DNA of 64,000 nucleotides from Thunnus maccoyii (taxonomy: Eukaryota; Chordata; Actinopteri; Scombriformes; Scombridae): the NCBI RefSeq assembly GCF_910596095.1, contig NC_056553.1, forward strand, positions 887,170 to 951,169, read 5' to 3'. This document shows positions 50,701 to 62,000 of the stretch, one piece after another. The notes beneath the pieces were generated by a model. That model had not been told where the DNA came from. It worked only from the letters and a program-made list of their open reading frames with translations, and ran no database searches. A program made the position numbers and the translations under genes. Each line of letters opens with the position of its first letter. Position 1 is the stretch's first letter.

Positions 50701-52225
50701 GTAATTGTGTATTGGGCTGTGAGCACTTCCAAAACGCGGTTGATCTATGCTCAACCATGTACCTGAATGCCCTCTGTTTTAGACACTTGCTGCTAATCTA
50801 CTAAACGTGCTGCTCACGCTATGTTTGCTCCAAAGATTTGTGCTTTGTCTGCAGTGGTAATTCACAATTGCCTCGGTCTCGGAGCATATGAGACAAGCTG
50901 GTATTTTCTTCATCTTATGTGTGTAACTACAGGCACTGTATATCAGGCTCTGAGCGCTTCTAAAACACAGGTGACCAACACCCAACAATGTACCTGAACA
51001 CCTCCTGTGTAGTCACTGCTGAGCTGCTCAATGTGATGCTAATGCTACGCTTTCTGTCTAGACAGAGTAATCATTCTTGATTAAAAGCTCTGTTTTCTCT
51101 GTCTACTTTTCTCTCTTTAGAGCTCTTTTCTCTGACTTGTGTCACCCTTTGCCTCTGGTCTCCCTGACATGCTTGAGTTGGTAAAGCCCTGAAGCGAGTG
51201 GCTCATTGAGCGCTGCTTTATTCAAAGCTTATTAATGTTGAACGCATTGCTTGTACAAATTGCACCAAATTTGACACTGCTCTCCCTTTGTTCCCCACCA
51301 ATGCACCTGCCAAGTGTGGAGTTGATCGGATGAACGGTTCAAGATATACGTGAAGGACATACAGACAGAGATTCCTTCATTTAGTAGATAGATACAGGCC
51401 CTTTATGCAGCCCCTCAGTTCAGCCTCTGTCTGAAACAGGCTGTTTTAGCTCCTGTCTCTTTAAGGCGCAAGTTTCTGAACTTTGACCATGTTTAACAAA
51501 AAGCAGAATGCGTCCTCTTTAAAGCAGAATAATTGATTTTTTTGTCAACTCAAAGGCAACAGAACAATCTTAAAACACAACGTGGAATTAAAATCTTAAA
51601 AAGCAGTTTTGGCGAACATGTTAGCAAACAGCTGCTTCCACTTTTTAGCCTCTTTTAGCTCCAAGCTCCCTTTTAGTTTTGGTTTTGCTGCACATTTCCT
51701 GTCATCTGTTTTCTGATGAACCCACTGTACACCACTTGCCCAACAACAAACAGCAGATACACAAAGTTAGAGACAAGCTGATGAAGAAAGTGGAATATTG
51801 AGCAGCTAAAGAGCCAGATATTTTCTCTGGAGTTGGTCGAAAAACAAACTGGAGCTAAAAGGAGAGAGAATATTGGACTTAGATTCATCAGGCAGACAGA
51901 TACATGTTGCTGTTTGTCTACTGGATATGGAAGTAGGCAGCTGTTTGCTAACATTCTTTCTTCATAAGAGGGTTAAAAAAGCAGATTGTCAAACCACCAG
52001 AGAAAAATATGTGTATAAAAGCCATCAAGAATAAAAAAGAAAAAACACTGATTCAGTTTGTTTCCTGTCCATCTCTGTCTCTATCTAATTTTCCAGGATG
52101 CCTTTGTGGAGTTGTATGGTGAGTCCAGACCTCCGGTCAGTTTCTGGTCCCTGAGGATGGTGTTTGGACTGGCTGTACTGGGAGCAGCTGGGATCACGCT
52201 GGGAGCCCTGTTCACCCAGAAATAA
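42334..52225 (+). CDS. bcl2: Bcl-2 orthologue, anti-apoptotic, 3 coding exons, 224 aa (probably the teleost bcl2b copy)
   Basis: Exons 42334-42535, 42880-43223 and 52097-52225 total 675 nt, 225 codons with the stop, all in phase. Domains: BH4 (residues about 5-24, SRDIVFDYLRYKLLRRG), a loop of about 50 residues, BH3 (77-92, LRVALRSAGDELERHY), BH1 (about 122-141, core VNWGRIVVLMELGG), BH2 (about 175-190, WIEDNGGW then DAFVELYG), and a C-terminal membrane anchor (about 202-221) ending FTQK. The last intron splits GGW|DAF, the conserved BCL2 position, and DAFVELYG plus the ITLGA tail favour Bcl-2 over Bcl-xL or Bcl-w. The product should sit on mitochondrial and ER membranes and bind BH3 proteins. 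The start ATG has a good context (gcgatgg). The intron between BH4 and BH3 is unexpected. Assignment to the bcl2b paralogue is inference. Confidence 0.92.
42573..42846. promoter_or_regulatory. Array of TGATGTCA (CRE/ATF-like) motifs in bcl2 intron 1
   Basis: Exact TGATGTCA occurs nine times in the 344-bp intron, starting at 42573, 42622, 42649, 42684, 42719, 42765, 42795, 42810 and 42839, with near copies at 42672 and 42735 and one upstream at 42258. Spacing is irregular (15-49 nt). The motif is one base from the CREB/ATF site TGACGTCA. It may be a degenerate minisatellite, a bZIP-bound enhancer, or both. Confidence 0.75.
43480..43830 (-). mobile_element. LINE-type 3' end, inverted, in bcl2 intron 2
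   Basis: actttatttaaagtaccttt and aattcaaagtgctttacaag are typical of inverted fish LINE 3' ends, followed by AT-rich sequence. Confidence 0.45.
44081..44230. repeat. Interrupted (GT)n microsatellite
   Basis: About 150 nt of tg units with gtttgtgt and gagt interruptions. A smaller GT tract lies at 43950-43977. Confidence 0.95.
45137..45253. repeat. (GT)n microsatellite
   Basis: About 55 nt of pure GT, then gcgtgcgtg and two atatgtgtg-type blocks. Lies in bcl2 intron 2. Confidence 0.95.
46379..47340 (+). mobile_element. hAT-like non-autonomous element, copy 4 (most complete)
   Basis: Starts cagaggtggaagaagtactc and ends near cttgagtaaatgtacttagt, both familiar teleost hAT-like ends. Internally it repeats aaaagtacataagtattatg-type units (46500-46620). 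The middle and right parts match copies 2 and 3 closely. The frames at 46762-47001 (minus) and 46966-47175 (plus) are repeat-borne. Lies in bcl2 intron 2. Confidence 0.75.
47743..47781. repeat. (CA)n microsatellite
   Basis: About 30 nt of CA units with a tata interruption, followed by a short CACACAC block. A shorter CA tract is at 48519-48536. Confidence 0.9.
47782..50349. other. bcl2 intron 2, middle part: nothing recognised
   Basis: AT-rich intron with scattered repeat-like stretches and no splice-supported exon. A short inverted pair (acactcgagggtgtgctttacc near 50031 and gtaaagcacatcctcttgtg near 50141) suggests a small MITE at about 50025-50165. Confidence 0.4.
50350..51395 (+). mobile_element. 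Dispersed element with a TAGA-type tail
   Basis: Begins near tactagtgcagtgcccattc and ends gacagagattccttcattta followed by gtagatagata. The tail and the preceding gtgtggagttgatcggatga suggest a LINE 3' end. Clade uncertain. Two related internal blocks (about 50680-50830 and 50920-51060) look like a tandem duplication. Confidence 0.5.
51765..51955 (+). repeat. Dispersed repeat family A, copy 3
   Basis: Matches 22690-22870 through gagccagatatttt, ggagctaaaaggagag and ggaagtaggcagctgtttgc. It lies 140 nt before the last bcl2 exon. Confidence 0.6.
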
Positions 52226-55200
52226 ATCCTCCTGGTTCGGGGTTCGGACTGATCCAACCCGAACCAGTCCGATCAGCTGCAGTTCCTCTAATGTTCACTG
52301 GATGCTGCTGTGATCAAACTCTGACTGTATTGAAGTGAATGAGAAAACCCTCAACTTCTGTCTACAAATACAGGGTCGGTTTTTACACAAGTTCAGTCTG
52401 ATGTCAGTCTGAGGGCAGGTTTCAGAATCATTGATCCAATAAGAAGATGTTATGGTCTTTGGTCACAGTCACTGCTTGCCCGACCATCTTCGGCTCCACT
52501 TTGCAAAAATTGGGATTATCTGTTCACATCTACGACATCACCAAACCTTTCATTTTAAAATCATAGCGGTGAACTGTGGAGTAAGAGTGCAGAAGGTAAA
52601 AACTCAAAATGTAATGCGGACAAGTGCTACTTCTGTTTGATGCAAACAGGTTGATGGGCACTTTCAACAGCAACAAGAGAGATGTTAGCCAATTCTAGCA
52701 CGGGATTGGCTCACGATGGGATGGATGTTGTTTCAGATTTAAGTTCAAAGGTCTCACTGAGATAGATGTGGAGACCAGGAAACTGTTGGGATGTCCACTG
52801 TCCAAGAAAAACAACCTACTTCCAGAGAGTTTTTAAAAAAATGTTGTTTTAAAGCTCTAAAGGAAAAAAAACCTTGCAGGAAACAAAGAACGGCATGAAC
52901 TCTGCTGCATAATATCCCTTTATAGACTTTCTAATTTCATTTGAGTTGAGAAATTCACTTCCACCCTCTTCTGTTGATCAACTATCAAAATATACAGAAA
53001 AAATAATGTTTAAAGTTCCAAACCCTTCAGATTTCAGTCCTGGTTGATTTGGCGTCACCTGGTGGTTAAGTGATGGTAACAGCAGACATGTTTCTCACTG
53101 AGCTGCCCCTTTGTCAGAAATACAAGAGACAAACAGCAACTGGTGTTATCTGTTTACAGAGCAGCCAAACAATCTGAGTGCTGAAAGGACTCGTATCACG
53201 AGTGTTTAATAAAGGAGAAGATTTTACACTTAAGCCTAAATGTTCTGTTCTGGATATCTTTTGCTTGTATGTGATATGTTGTTGCCTGTTTCTGTACATT
53301 ATAAACTCATCTTCTTTCTGTGTACTTTCTGTGTTCTTTCTGTGTACAGAGTTTGCATGTGTGTGGGTTTCCCTCTCACAGTCCAAACACCTGCAGGTTC
53401 AGTTTCCACTGCGGGAACTCAACACCTGGAACTTGGAGTTTCCCATTACCAGAACTTTTACCAGCCTGTGACTCTTAACTGTGAGGTACCAGGTTCTTCC
53501 TCGTGTTTCCACTGTCATATCGTTAAAAAGGCGGGATGACTACGTCTGCACTGCTATGGTCTGTTTGGTAGGAGAGGCACTGGATATTGATTTTCCTTCA
53601 CTTTTACACATAATAACTTTTAAATGTTAGTGTCATTACATTAACTGAAGGTTACATGATTTTCAAAACTAATTACTTTATTATTTTATTAATGCAGTGC
53701 TACGAGCTTTGGTAACCCAGTTAGTACCCACAGCCTCTTCACACATTATATATACATTCACGAATAAATAGTATAAGTTGCAAACAATGCAAAGTTCAAA
53801 TTACATCTGCTTGCCCAATCATAATAGAAAGCACTGCTGTCAACCCCTAAAAGTACCTGAACTTTTAGTTAGTAGGAACTCGTCCTCAAAACAGTTTGGG
53901 AACCATGGAAACAGAAAAAGAAGCAGAGGCAATGGATATACATTAAGTTACATTTTGTTAAGTTCCTGCAGTGGCAAATTGCCTGTAGGTGTGAATGTGA
54001 ATGTGATTGGTTGTCAGCTCTGTGATAGACTGGCGACCTGTCCAGGTGAACCCACCTCGCACCCACTGTGAACTGGTACACACTAGAACCTTATTTTCCC
54101 AACACAATCTTTGTTAGGTGAGCTCTGAACCAAGGTTGCACCAAACAGTTATTTTCTCCAATCAGTCAGTCTATGAAATGTACAAAATTTAATTACAGAC
54201 TCTGCTGTTGCTGTTGTGTAAATGCTAGTTTACTTTTTCTGGGGTAATATTATGTATTTGTTCACAGTTTGTTTATTTGTATCATAAACTGAAGCTTGTT
54301 ATTGGATTTGAATGAATCCTGTTGGTTTGTGCTTTATTGTTTTCTGCACTTTACATTGTTATATTTGTTCCAGATGTAGTTCAGAACCACAGCTGGAACA
54401 TTTAGAGAGTAAATTTGACTGAACTGAAAGGCAGTGTGTGTCCTCACAGATTTATAAAAACTGACACATGCTTGTGTAAGGTTTTTGTGTGATTTCAACA
54501 TTTTTCAAATTATTCTAATGGTATAAAATTTAGCTTTTGAAGTTTTATTCTTCTAGGAGTCACAAAGTCATAAATGTTCAATACGATGATGATATTATTG
54601 ATGAAGATGATGATGACTGTGTTGTAATGACGATGTTATGATGATGTTGATGAAACTGCCTGATAAGGATTTTAGAAGCAGGAGTTTTGCACTAAGGTTG
54701 ATTTTTAAAGTCTGGACCACAGAAAAAAATGAAAAGGTATTAAATTAGATTAAAAGTGGTTGAATGGTTAAAATACTACTGCTAATGTCAAACAGACACC
54801 TTCTTTTTTAGTTCCAGTTTGGTCCCGTATTCTCTCAGTCTACAATTACTCTGGCATCCCATAATCTGTGCTCTGATTTACTTGTGATTTGATTGTGTAT
54901 AACTTGAACTCAGAAATCTTTCTCAATAGGAATATGTTGTTTTTCAGATTTTCATTTCTAACAGATGCTTCAGCTTCTTTGTTCATCAATAATGTTCTGT
55001 CTCCATCTAGTGGTGGAAACAACACTCCAACTTTTTCATCATTTGACATCAGACCACATTGTCTTCAGTCTGGTGAATTCCTGTAAATTAATTTTCACAG
55101 CTGTTCAGAGCAGCTCTCAGCTGAACTCTTGTCCTCTTCAGGTTGTGTTCCTGTTGGTCTGTTTGTGTTCAGGTTTTGTTTTTTGGTTGGTGGTTTTGTT

Positions 55201-56091
55201 CTCAGTGCAGCATCCCAGTCAAATAACAGAAAGCAACAATTGATGGTTTGATGCTGTTTATTTGATTTCTGTGCACTTCATTAAACCAATGTAAGAGATG
55301 AACAGAGAAGCTCCTGGGATTTTTCTGTCGAACTTGCTCTTTTTTTAAAAAAAGAAACATTTTATTTTGCTTTCTTATATTGACTATGACATGACACGTA
55401 GAACAATATGCACAAAAGTATGAGAAAATAAATGCAAAAGTAGGAATTTACCTTCATCTAAGTCACATCTGAAGCAGCGAGGTGAGCGATTTGTTTTATT
55501 TGTGTAATTTAGATGGAGTGATGTAGAGCTGATGTAAAAATTTAACCCTTTCTCTGCACAGATCTTGAACTCTTAGAAACACCAAAGTTAACTCTACATG
55601 TCAAATTAATGTGGGTTATACATGCTACTTAAGAACATACCTTCTTAAAACTCTAAAAAAGTAGTGGAGATCTAGAAAGGTGATGGTTCTCATTGTTGAA
55701 GAAGGATACGTAACTACTCAGTTAAGGCTTTTACATTTATTTAGAAAAAGGTCTGACGGCACTTTTCATTACATTTTTTGGATAAAACTCATGGCTTTAC
55801 TCAAAAAAACCTTGTGTTTGAGTGTTTCATTTGAGGTCTCATGTAACAGCAACAACATCTGTTTAAGTTCATATTTGACAACACAACCTCTCAGGGGAAT
55901 TATTCTCTGCTCAAAATCCATCCAATGTACTCCAGGTTTTGTTCGATCTTTTTCTGAAGGCCTTTTTTCCAAACGTGACTGAAAGTCTACTTATTAAAAA
56001 CACAGGCTTAAAAGTCAAAACTTCTTATTAAAGACAGCAAGTAACTTGAGACTGTTAAACAGCCAGCTGTTATACAGGTTCATCATCACAC
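52226..56091. other. Interval between the convergent bcl2 and nlrp1-like genes
   Basis: Starts with the bcl2 3' UTR. An AATAAA overlaps the stop codon (52221-52226), too early to be the usual polyA site. Recognisable pieces: a dispersed fish repeat at 53955-54080 (tgatagactggcgacctgtc), a degenerate GAT-rich tract at 54575-54655, and a possible MITE at 53385-53900. No exon, RNA gene or conserved frame was found. Confidence 0.45.
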
Positions 56092-59000
56092 TCAGCTCAA
56101 CTTGAGCAGTCTGGAAAGGCACGGATCCACCTCATGGAGGGCAGCAATTAGAACTGAGCTGGCTTCAGTTCCCTTTCTTCGTACTGTGTCAATCACGTGT
56201 CGAGCTTTGTTTGCTAATGTGTTTGTTCTGGCTGACTGCATTTCATCATCATTTATAACACTATGCTCAAGAAGTTTATCCAGAAGCTGGTCTAGAACAG
56301 GTTCAGTAATTCTTCTAACAAACTCTGTCCGAACCAAGCGCAGCCTCTTCTCTGCTGGGACGATGTCCCCTGCTGGGAGATTCCTCTGTAGATTTTCCCT
56401 TCTTGGACCTGGAAGACAACCAGAAAAAAGACTGTTGCTGCCACTTTTAAACAGATACCTTTTAGAAATGATGAACATTTTTACAAAATCTCCATGTGGC
56501 GGGGAGGGGCTATCCAGGTAGCCAGCAATATGGAAACAACTACTTTATAAAAAGAAAAGAAAAGAAAAGTCCTCTTTTAAGCCATTAGGTGTAAGCGTTT
56601 GCAAAAAAGCTTCTGTCTGGAGCAACAGTCTGTACCTCTTCCCTCCATGTTTGGGCATATTAATCACCTGTATGCCCATAAATCTGAGATGGCTAACTTC
56701 ATGCTTACATTCATTAAAATGCAGAGCGACACGGCCACTTTTCACATAAACAGACACAGATATAACGCTCTGTTTCTTTAAAAGATAATTTATCTGTGAT
56801 GTTTGAGAAAACATCTTTGTTAATAGCATACCTTTTATCCGAAATGTATTTCAAGAATCCTCAAACACTCTTCTAACTGTCTGGATGAAAAAAAATTTCA
56901 TCCTTTGAATGATAAAGATTTTTAACCATTTTCCCAAATTTCGAATAGGTTACCTATACAGGTAGCTGACGGGCTGCCATCTTTATTTTGATTCAGAAAG
57001 GTAGTGGGTTAAAAATCTTCTCCATCATTCAGCGGACCAAATATTTTTTCTTCCAGATTTATCTAAAATATATCTTTTTTCTTTCTTAAATACAACCTCT
57101 CAGAATTCTGTAACATTGTCTGAAGGCTGCATAACAAATCCAGAAGCGGATCTTTGATTCATTATTAGAGCAATAATGTCTTGTGGATTGTGGATTGTAA
57201 CTGAGGTCTAAACTTTGACATGAGGTGAAGTGCTGCTGCAGCAAAGTGAAAGCTTTACCTGTCAGATACACATCACGTTTCCACACTGGTGTCCCCTCTT
57301 GGTCTTGGACCATCAAAGCCACTTTCTCTTGGTTTGTTGTGAGGAAAACCTCAAATGTTGGGTAGAAATTTGGTCCACACTTTGTATGAAATGGTGCACA
57401 CTGAAAACCAGTAACAAAGTGTCATTTCACCAGTTGCAAAAAAAATTGTATCTAGTACTCTGATTGTGAATCTATTTTCCAAAAATGTACATATAATAAT
57501 TAAGATTGTAACCATTGGAAGTGTTTCAGAACTGACTCACCTCAGGCTGAATTGTAGAGGCCTCAGGTTCACAGTGAACACTGTAACTTTGACCATAGAT
57601 GAGATGACAGTCAGAGGAGATCCTGATGTACTCAGCTTCTCCTTGTTGGGCTTTAACCTTCAGTGATAAGACATTTTTATATGGTGTTTATTCTCAGATA
57701 GATAGACAATGATTTCTCTGCACTACTCATATTCTGTTCTTGAATATGCTGGACATCTATAGACAAATCTAGACGAATTGTACGTGGAAGTCAACAAGCT
57801 TCCATCACTGCGGTGGCAGAATATAACACTGTAATGTTTGTAAAGGATTTCCCTTTTTATCTGTCCAGGACATCCTGTAGAAGCAGTTCGATGTTGAAAA
57901 TATAGATAAATTTATATGTTGTTAATTAAAACAAGAAAAGTTTCTTGTAAAAATATTATTTCTGTTTTTTCAGAAAAACATGAAAAATATCTTGTTAAAA
58001 CAAGAAAAGTTTGTAACAAAAAACTGAGCCACTATTTATTTTGTCATGGTGGCAGCAACACGCTGCCATATGGAATACCTAGATATTTAATTTTATATTA
58101 ATCTAGCCCACTATTCAATATTCACACCACCATGAGTGACACTGTAACAGACAATAATGCCCTCTAGAGATAACCCAGAAAAAAAACAACTAAAAACGAA
58201 AGAGCAATCTGAAGATTTCTAGTTCAGATTGGACAATCATATTATTCTTACCACAGCTTGAGAAGGTTTGATAACAGGTATAGAGGAGTGAGGTGTGGCT
58301 GACTGTTCAGCTTGTTGTGGAAACAGCTGTGGTTTAAAACATAAGTTCAGGTTGATGGTAAGCACATACTGTATGACAGGTAGTTTTACCTCTGTCAGAG
58401 GAATGTTGTCCTGCAGCAGAAATACATCGAGTATTCGATGATGTATGCATGGAGGTCGGAGGAACAGCAGAACCTGGCCACTAACTGTTGGTGTGCTGTT
58501 CAGAAACCTCTTAACGAGATCCCAGACCACACCATAGGCAGAGAGGTGAGGGATGTTCACAACCACATGAGTGTCTGTAATCTCCAGTGGCTCCAGGATG
58601 CTCATTCCATCATCAGTGATGTGGACGACAGACAGCAGACCTTCAGGGAGTGGAGCTGTGAAAACACAGATTTATTTTACTAACAACAACCTCCATATAA
58701 TGTTAGTGCTTATTTTATTTGATTTCTAGGAGACTTAGTCTGGTCGGTCAAATCATTCAACACGACTGTCAGCAATGTTAGGTGGAAATTTACTGAACAC
58801 ATTCATGCTCCCCAGATGATGAACCCTTTTATTTTCCTCTAACGCCACCCTCAGGACAATCTTTACATGTTTACCTCCACTGCTGGTACAACTCTAAGAA
58901 CAGACAGAGTTTGTTCGTCTTGTGGCTGTAATGAACTCTGCAGCTTGTAGGGGTTGCTAAGAGGAGACTCATTATTGTTTAAAACTCACTAACCACAATA

Positions 59001-62000
59001 ATCAGCTTACCATCCATGGTTTCACAGTGTGGCAGCTGGAGCTGACTGAGAGCACCGTCAGGACTCTGGATGTTGAACAGCAGCCCTGCAGCCATCTTGC
59101 CAACTTGTTGTAGGAGGTTCTGATCCCATTGGACAGTCCTGTACAGTAGCTCTGCCTTCTGAGCCATAACAAACACCAGTCCAGTCAAAGTACACCGGAA
59201 CACACCTGGACTTGGACACCTGACCCTGTAGGACACAGAGGAGCTGATTAAACAACATAAACACAAACTCATCCAGCCTTTTTCCTGGTTTGAATGAATA
59301 AAAACTAAAGAATGAATTTGCTGAACAAAATGTGCTGTGACTGCCGCAGTGCTTAAAAAGCTGGAGAGCAAACTGAACTGCTGGACAAGAGGTGAGTGAG
59401 GCAGCAGCTGCAGGAGTATGAAGAGTATGAGAAGTGTTAAAAGTGAAGCGTAATCACTGAAAGGAGTTAACGAAGTTCAAGGATGAAATATTCTGCATGT
59501 TTTGGTTACCTGTATGAAATGTTTGCAGACTCAGTCAGCACTTCGGGTGTGAAGTCCTAAAATGCAGAAAGTGACAACATTAGTTACAGAAACTGACCAC
59601 TAGGACATGATCCTCACTGCTTCAGTTTCTACTCCACCTTCACTCTGTACTGTTTTTCATCACTTGGTTTGATTATCACTAGTTCACATGTCTAAATGAT
59701 CAGTTGCTCTTTAACTTTACACTGCTACATTGGACAGCAGCTGGTGCTTTCACAGATGAGGAGGTAGAAATGACTTAGGAGGAGTTTCTGATGGAGGAGG
59801 AAGGAGCAGAGAGTGAGAGGAGAGAAAACGAGGAGAGTTTAGATGTAAGGAGTATTAACCTCTGGAGGAACCTGAGTCTGATCAATAACAAATTAATAAC
59901 AATTTTAAAGTAAAAAATGGACATTTGTATTGACTTTACCTGCCAGTAACTTGTTCCAGTCAGATTCTCCCTGCACACAAGCTGCTGCTTCTTCAACCTC
60001 TCTGGATCATCAGGATCCAGCTGATCCTCTCTGTTGTCCTCAGACACATTGAGGGTTGCGTTGGATGTGGACGCACCTGGTGGGAGATTAGAGCCATCGG
60101 ATGTGGAGAAGAAGACACACAGCAGATGTTAAACTCACTTCTGGACATCCTTGTGGTCCAGTGGGTTAGACTCATACAGAAAGCTGCAACACAAAGTCCC
60201 AATTTAAGGCTGGACAGAGACTTTCGCTACATGTCTCCTGTAAGTCTCTACTGGAAAACCTTCCAGTAAAGTCAAAATGGCAAAGAAATACTGTAAAAAG
60301 GTTCAGACAAAGCACATCAGTCATTTTTCAGTCGAGACCACATTTGAACAAAAAAATTCCCAAAACCAAAGTTAAATTTGATTTACAAAGTGTCCATTAA
60401 GTGTTTTCACTGTATTATTTCAATCATTGCAGTGAAGAAAAGTGTCTTGTTTTGCACAAACTATCAACACAACAACATTTTAATTGTTGAATTAGGAGTC
60501 TTTGGACATTTGAACACAAGGACAAAACCCAAACTTAACACAGAAATGACTGCAAATCAAACTGAAGACCTTCTTGCAGTGAGACAACACATTGTCTTTC
60601 CCAACAGTCAAAACAGATCAGCACAAAGCAGAAGAAAATACCAGAAAATTCTAAAAATGTCTAATATTATAGTTCCCCAGAGTGCAAGATGATGTCTTCA
60701 AATGGGAAAATTTTCAGTCTGAATCTCTGATAAGTGATTAAACGCACCATGGTGCATTTAAAGTGGAATAAAAGCTGGTGGGCAGAGCTTAGTCAGAAAC
60801 AGACTTCACAGGGATCAAGATTTAATCGCAACTAGTTTTCTTTAGATGTGTATTTTGTCATGTCACAATCACACTTTGAACTGGTCATGGTCTCAACACT
60901 CACAGTCTTTATGTCTGTCAGGTGCAGCGCTGTTTCGTTTGTCCTCCACCCTGTAGGAATAAATACAAACACAGCAGTTATCTGGACTGTCTTATGAAGA
61001 GAGTTCAAACAATCAGACTGTATCTCTTTACTAAAGATAACTCTGGTGGTTTCACACAACCAACAAGCTGTTAATCATTATCTGGACTTTATTACCTGAA
61101 GTGGGGATTAATATGGACTTGTAATGCGTCCCAAAGTGCAAACATAGCCCAACAATATCAATATTTACACCCCAAGCTTTTGCCAATACATCTCCCAGAA
61201 AATGTCCACTAAGGGGAGATCAAGTTCCCTTTTGAGTTAAATTTATACTCAAAAGATGCAAAAGTTCCTGCTTACATTAAGATAATTACTGAACTGCATT
61301 TCTGCTTTCAATAGAAACAGTCTCTTACTTTAAGTCTGAGGATCCAACTTCATCACTGAAGTCTAGAGGATAATGTTTGGAAACATCAGTGAATACTGGA
61401 GACTCTGATTTTTTCTCTTCCTCCACACAACCACTCATCTTGTAGTTTCCAGGCCATGTGACAGGTGAACCATCAGAATCAGAGATCCTAGACACAAATA
61501 TACATTAATATATTTCAGTCAGAGAATCTTCAATCAGGGAATTGACCATTTATAGCAAATGATAATACAGTTAGAGTCGGAGGAAAGGGCTCTGCTTTTT
61601 GAGGGAGACTCAGTAGGAGAACGAATCCCCTCTTAACAAACATTAAATCTTAATTAAATCAGCTTTACTAAAAAAAATTCAGACATAAGAAGGATGGGTT
61701 GGTGGATACTAATCAGTGAGGGTCAGGTTGTTGACAGGGTAACAGTGTCAGTTTATGGGCGTTGCTGTATGAATGTATGAATATGAAAGGGTGGCGAAAG
61801 GTGAGCTGATGCCAAGAAGCTGATGAATGAGCTAACAATGATGAAGCATGAATAAAGCAGCTGATGCCAATCAGTTAATGAAAATGTGACTTCTGTGCTA
61901 ATAAATGGACTCATCAACATGGACTGACTTCAACTCACTACTGACCTCAAAGTCTGAAGTCTACAGTGTGGATTCTCCAGAAAATCACGCAGCACCTTCA

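Noticed and set aside
56102-56521. 139-codon plus-strand frame at the CARD exon
   Set aside because: Shadow of the minus-strand CARD exon, whose frame joins in phase to the upstream FIIND exons.
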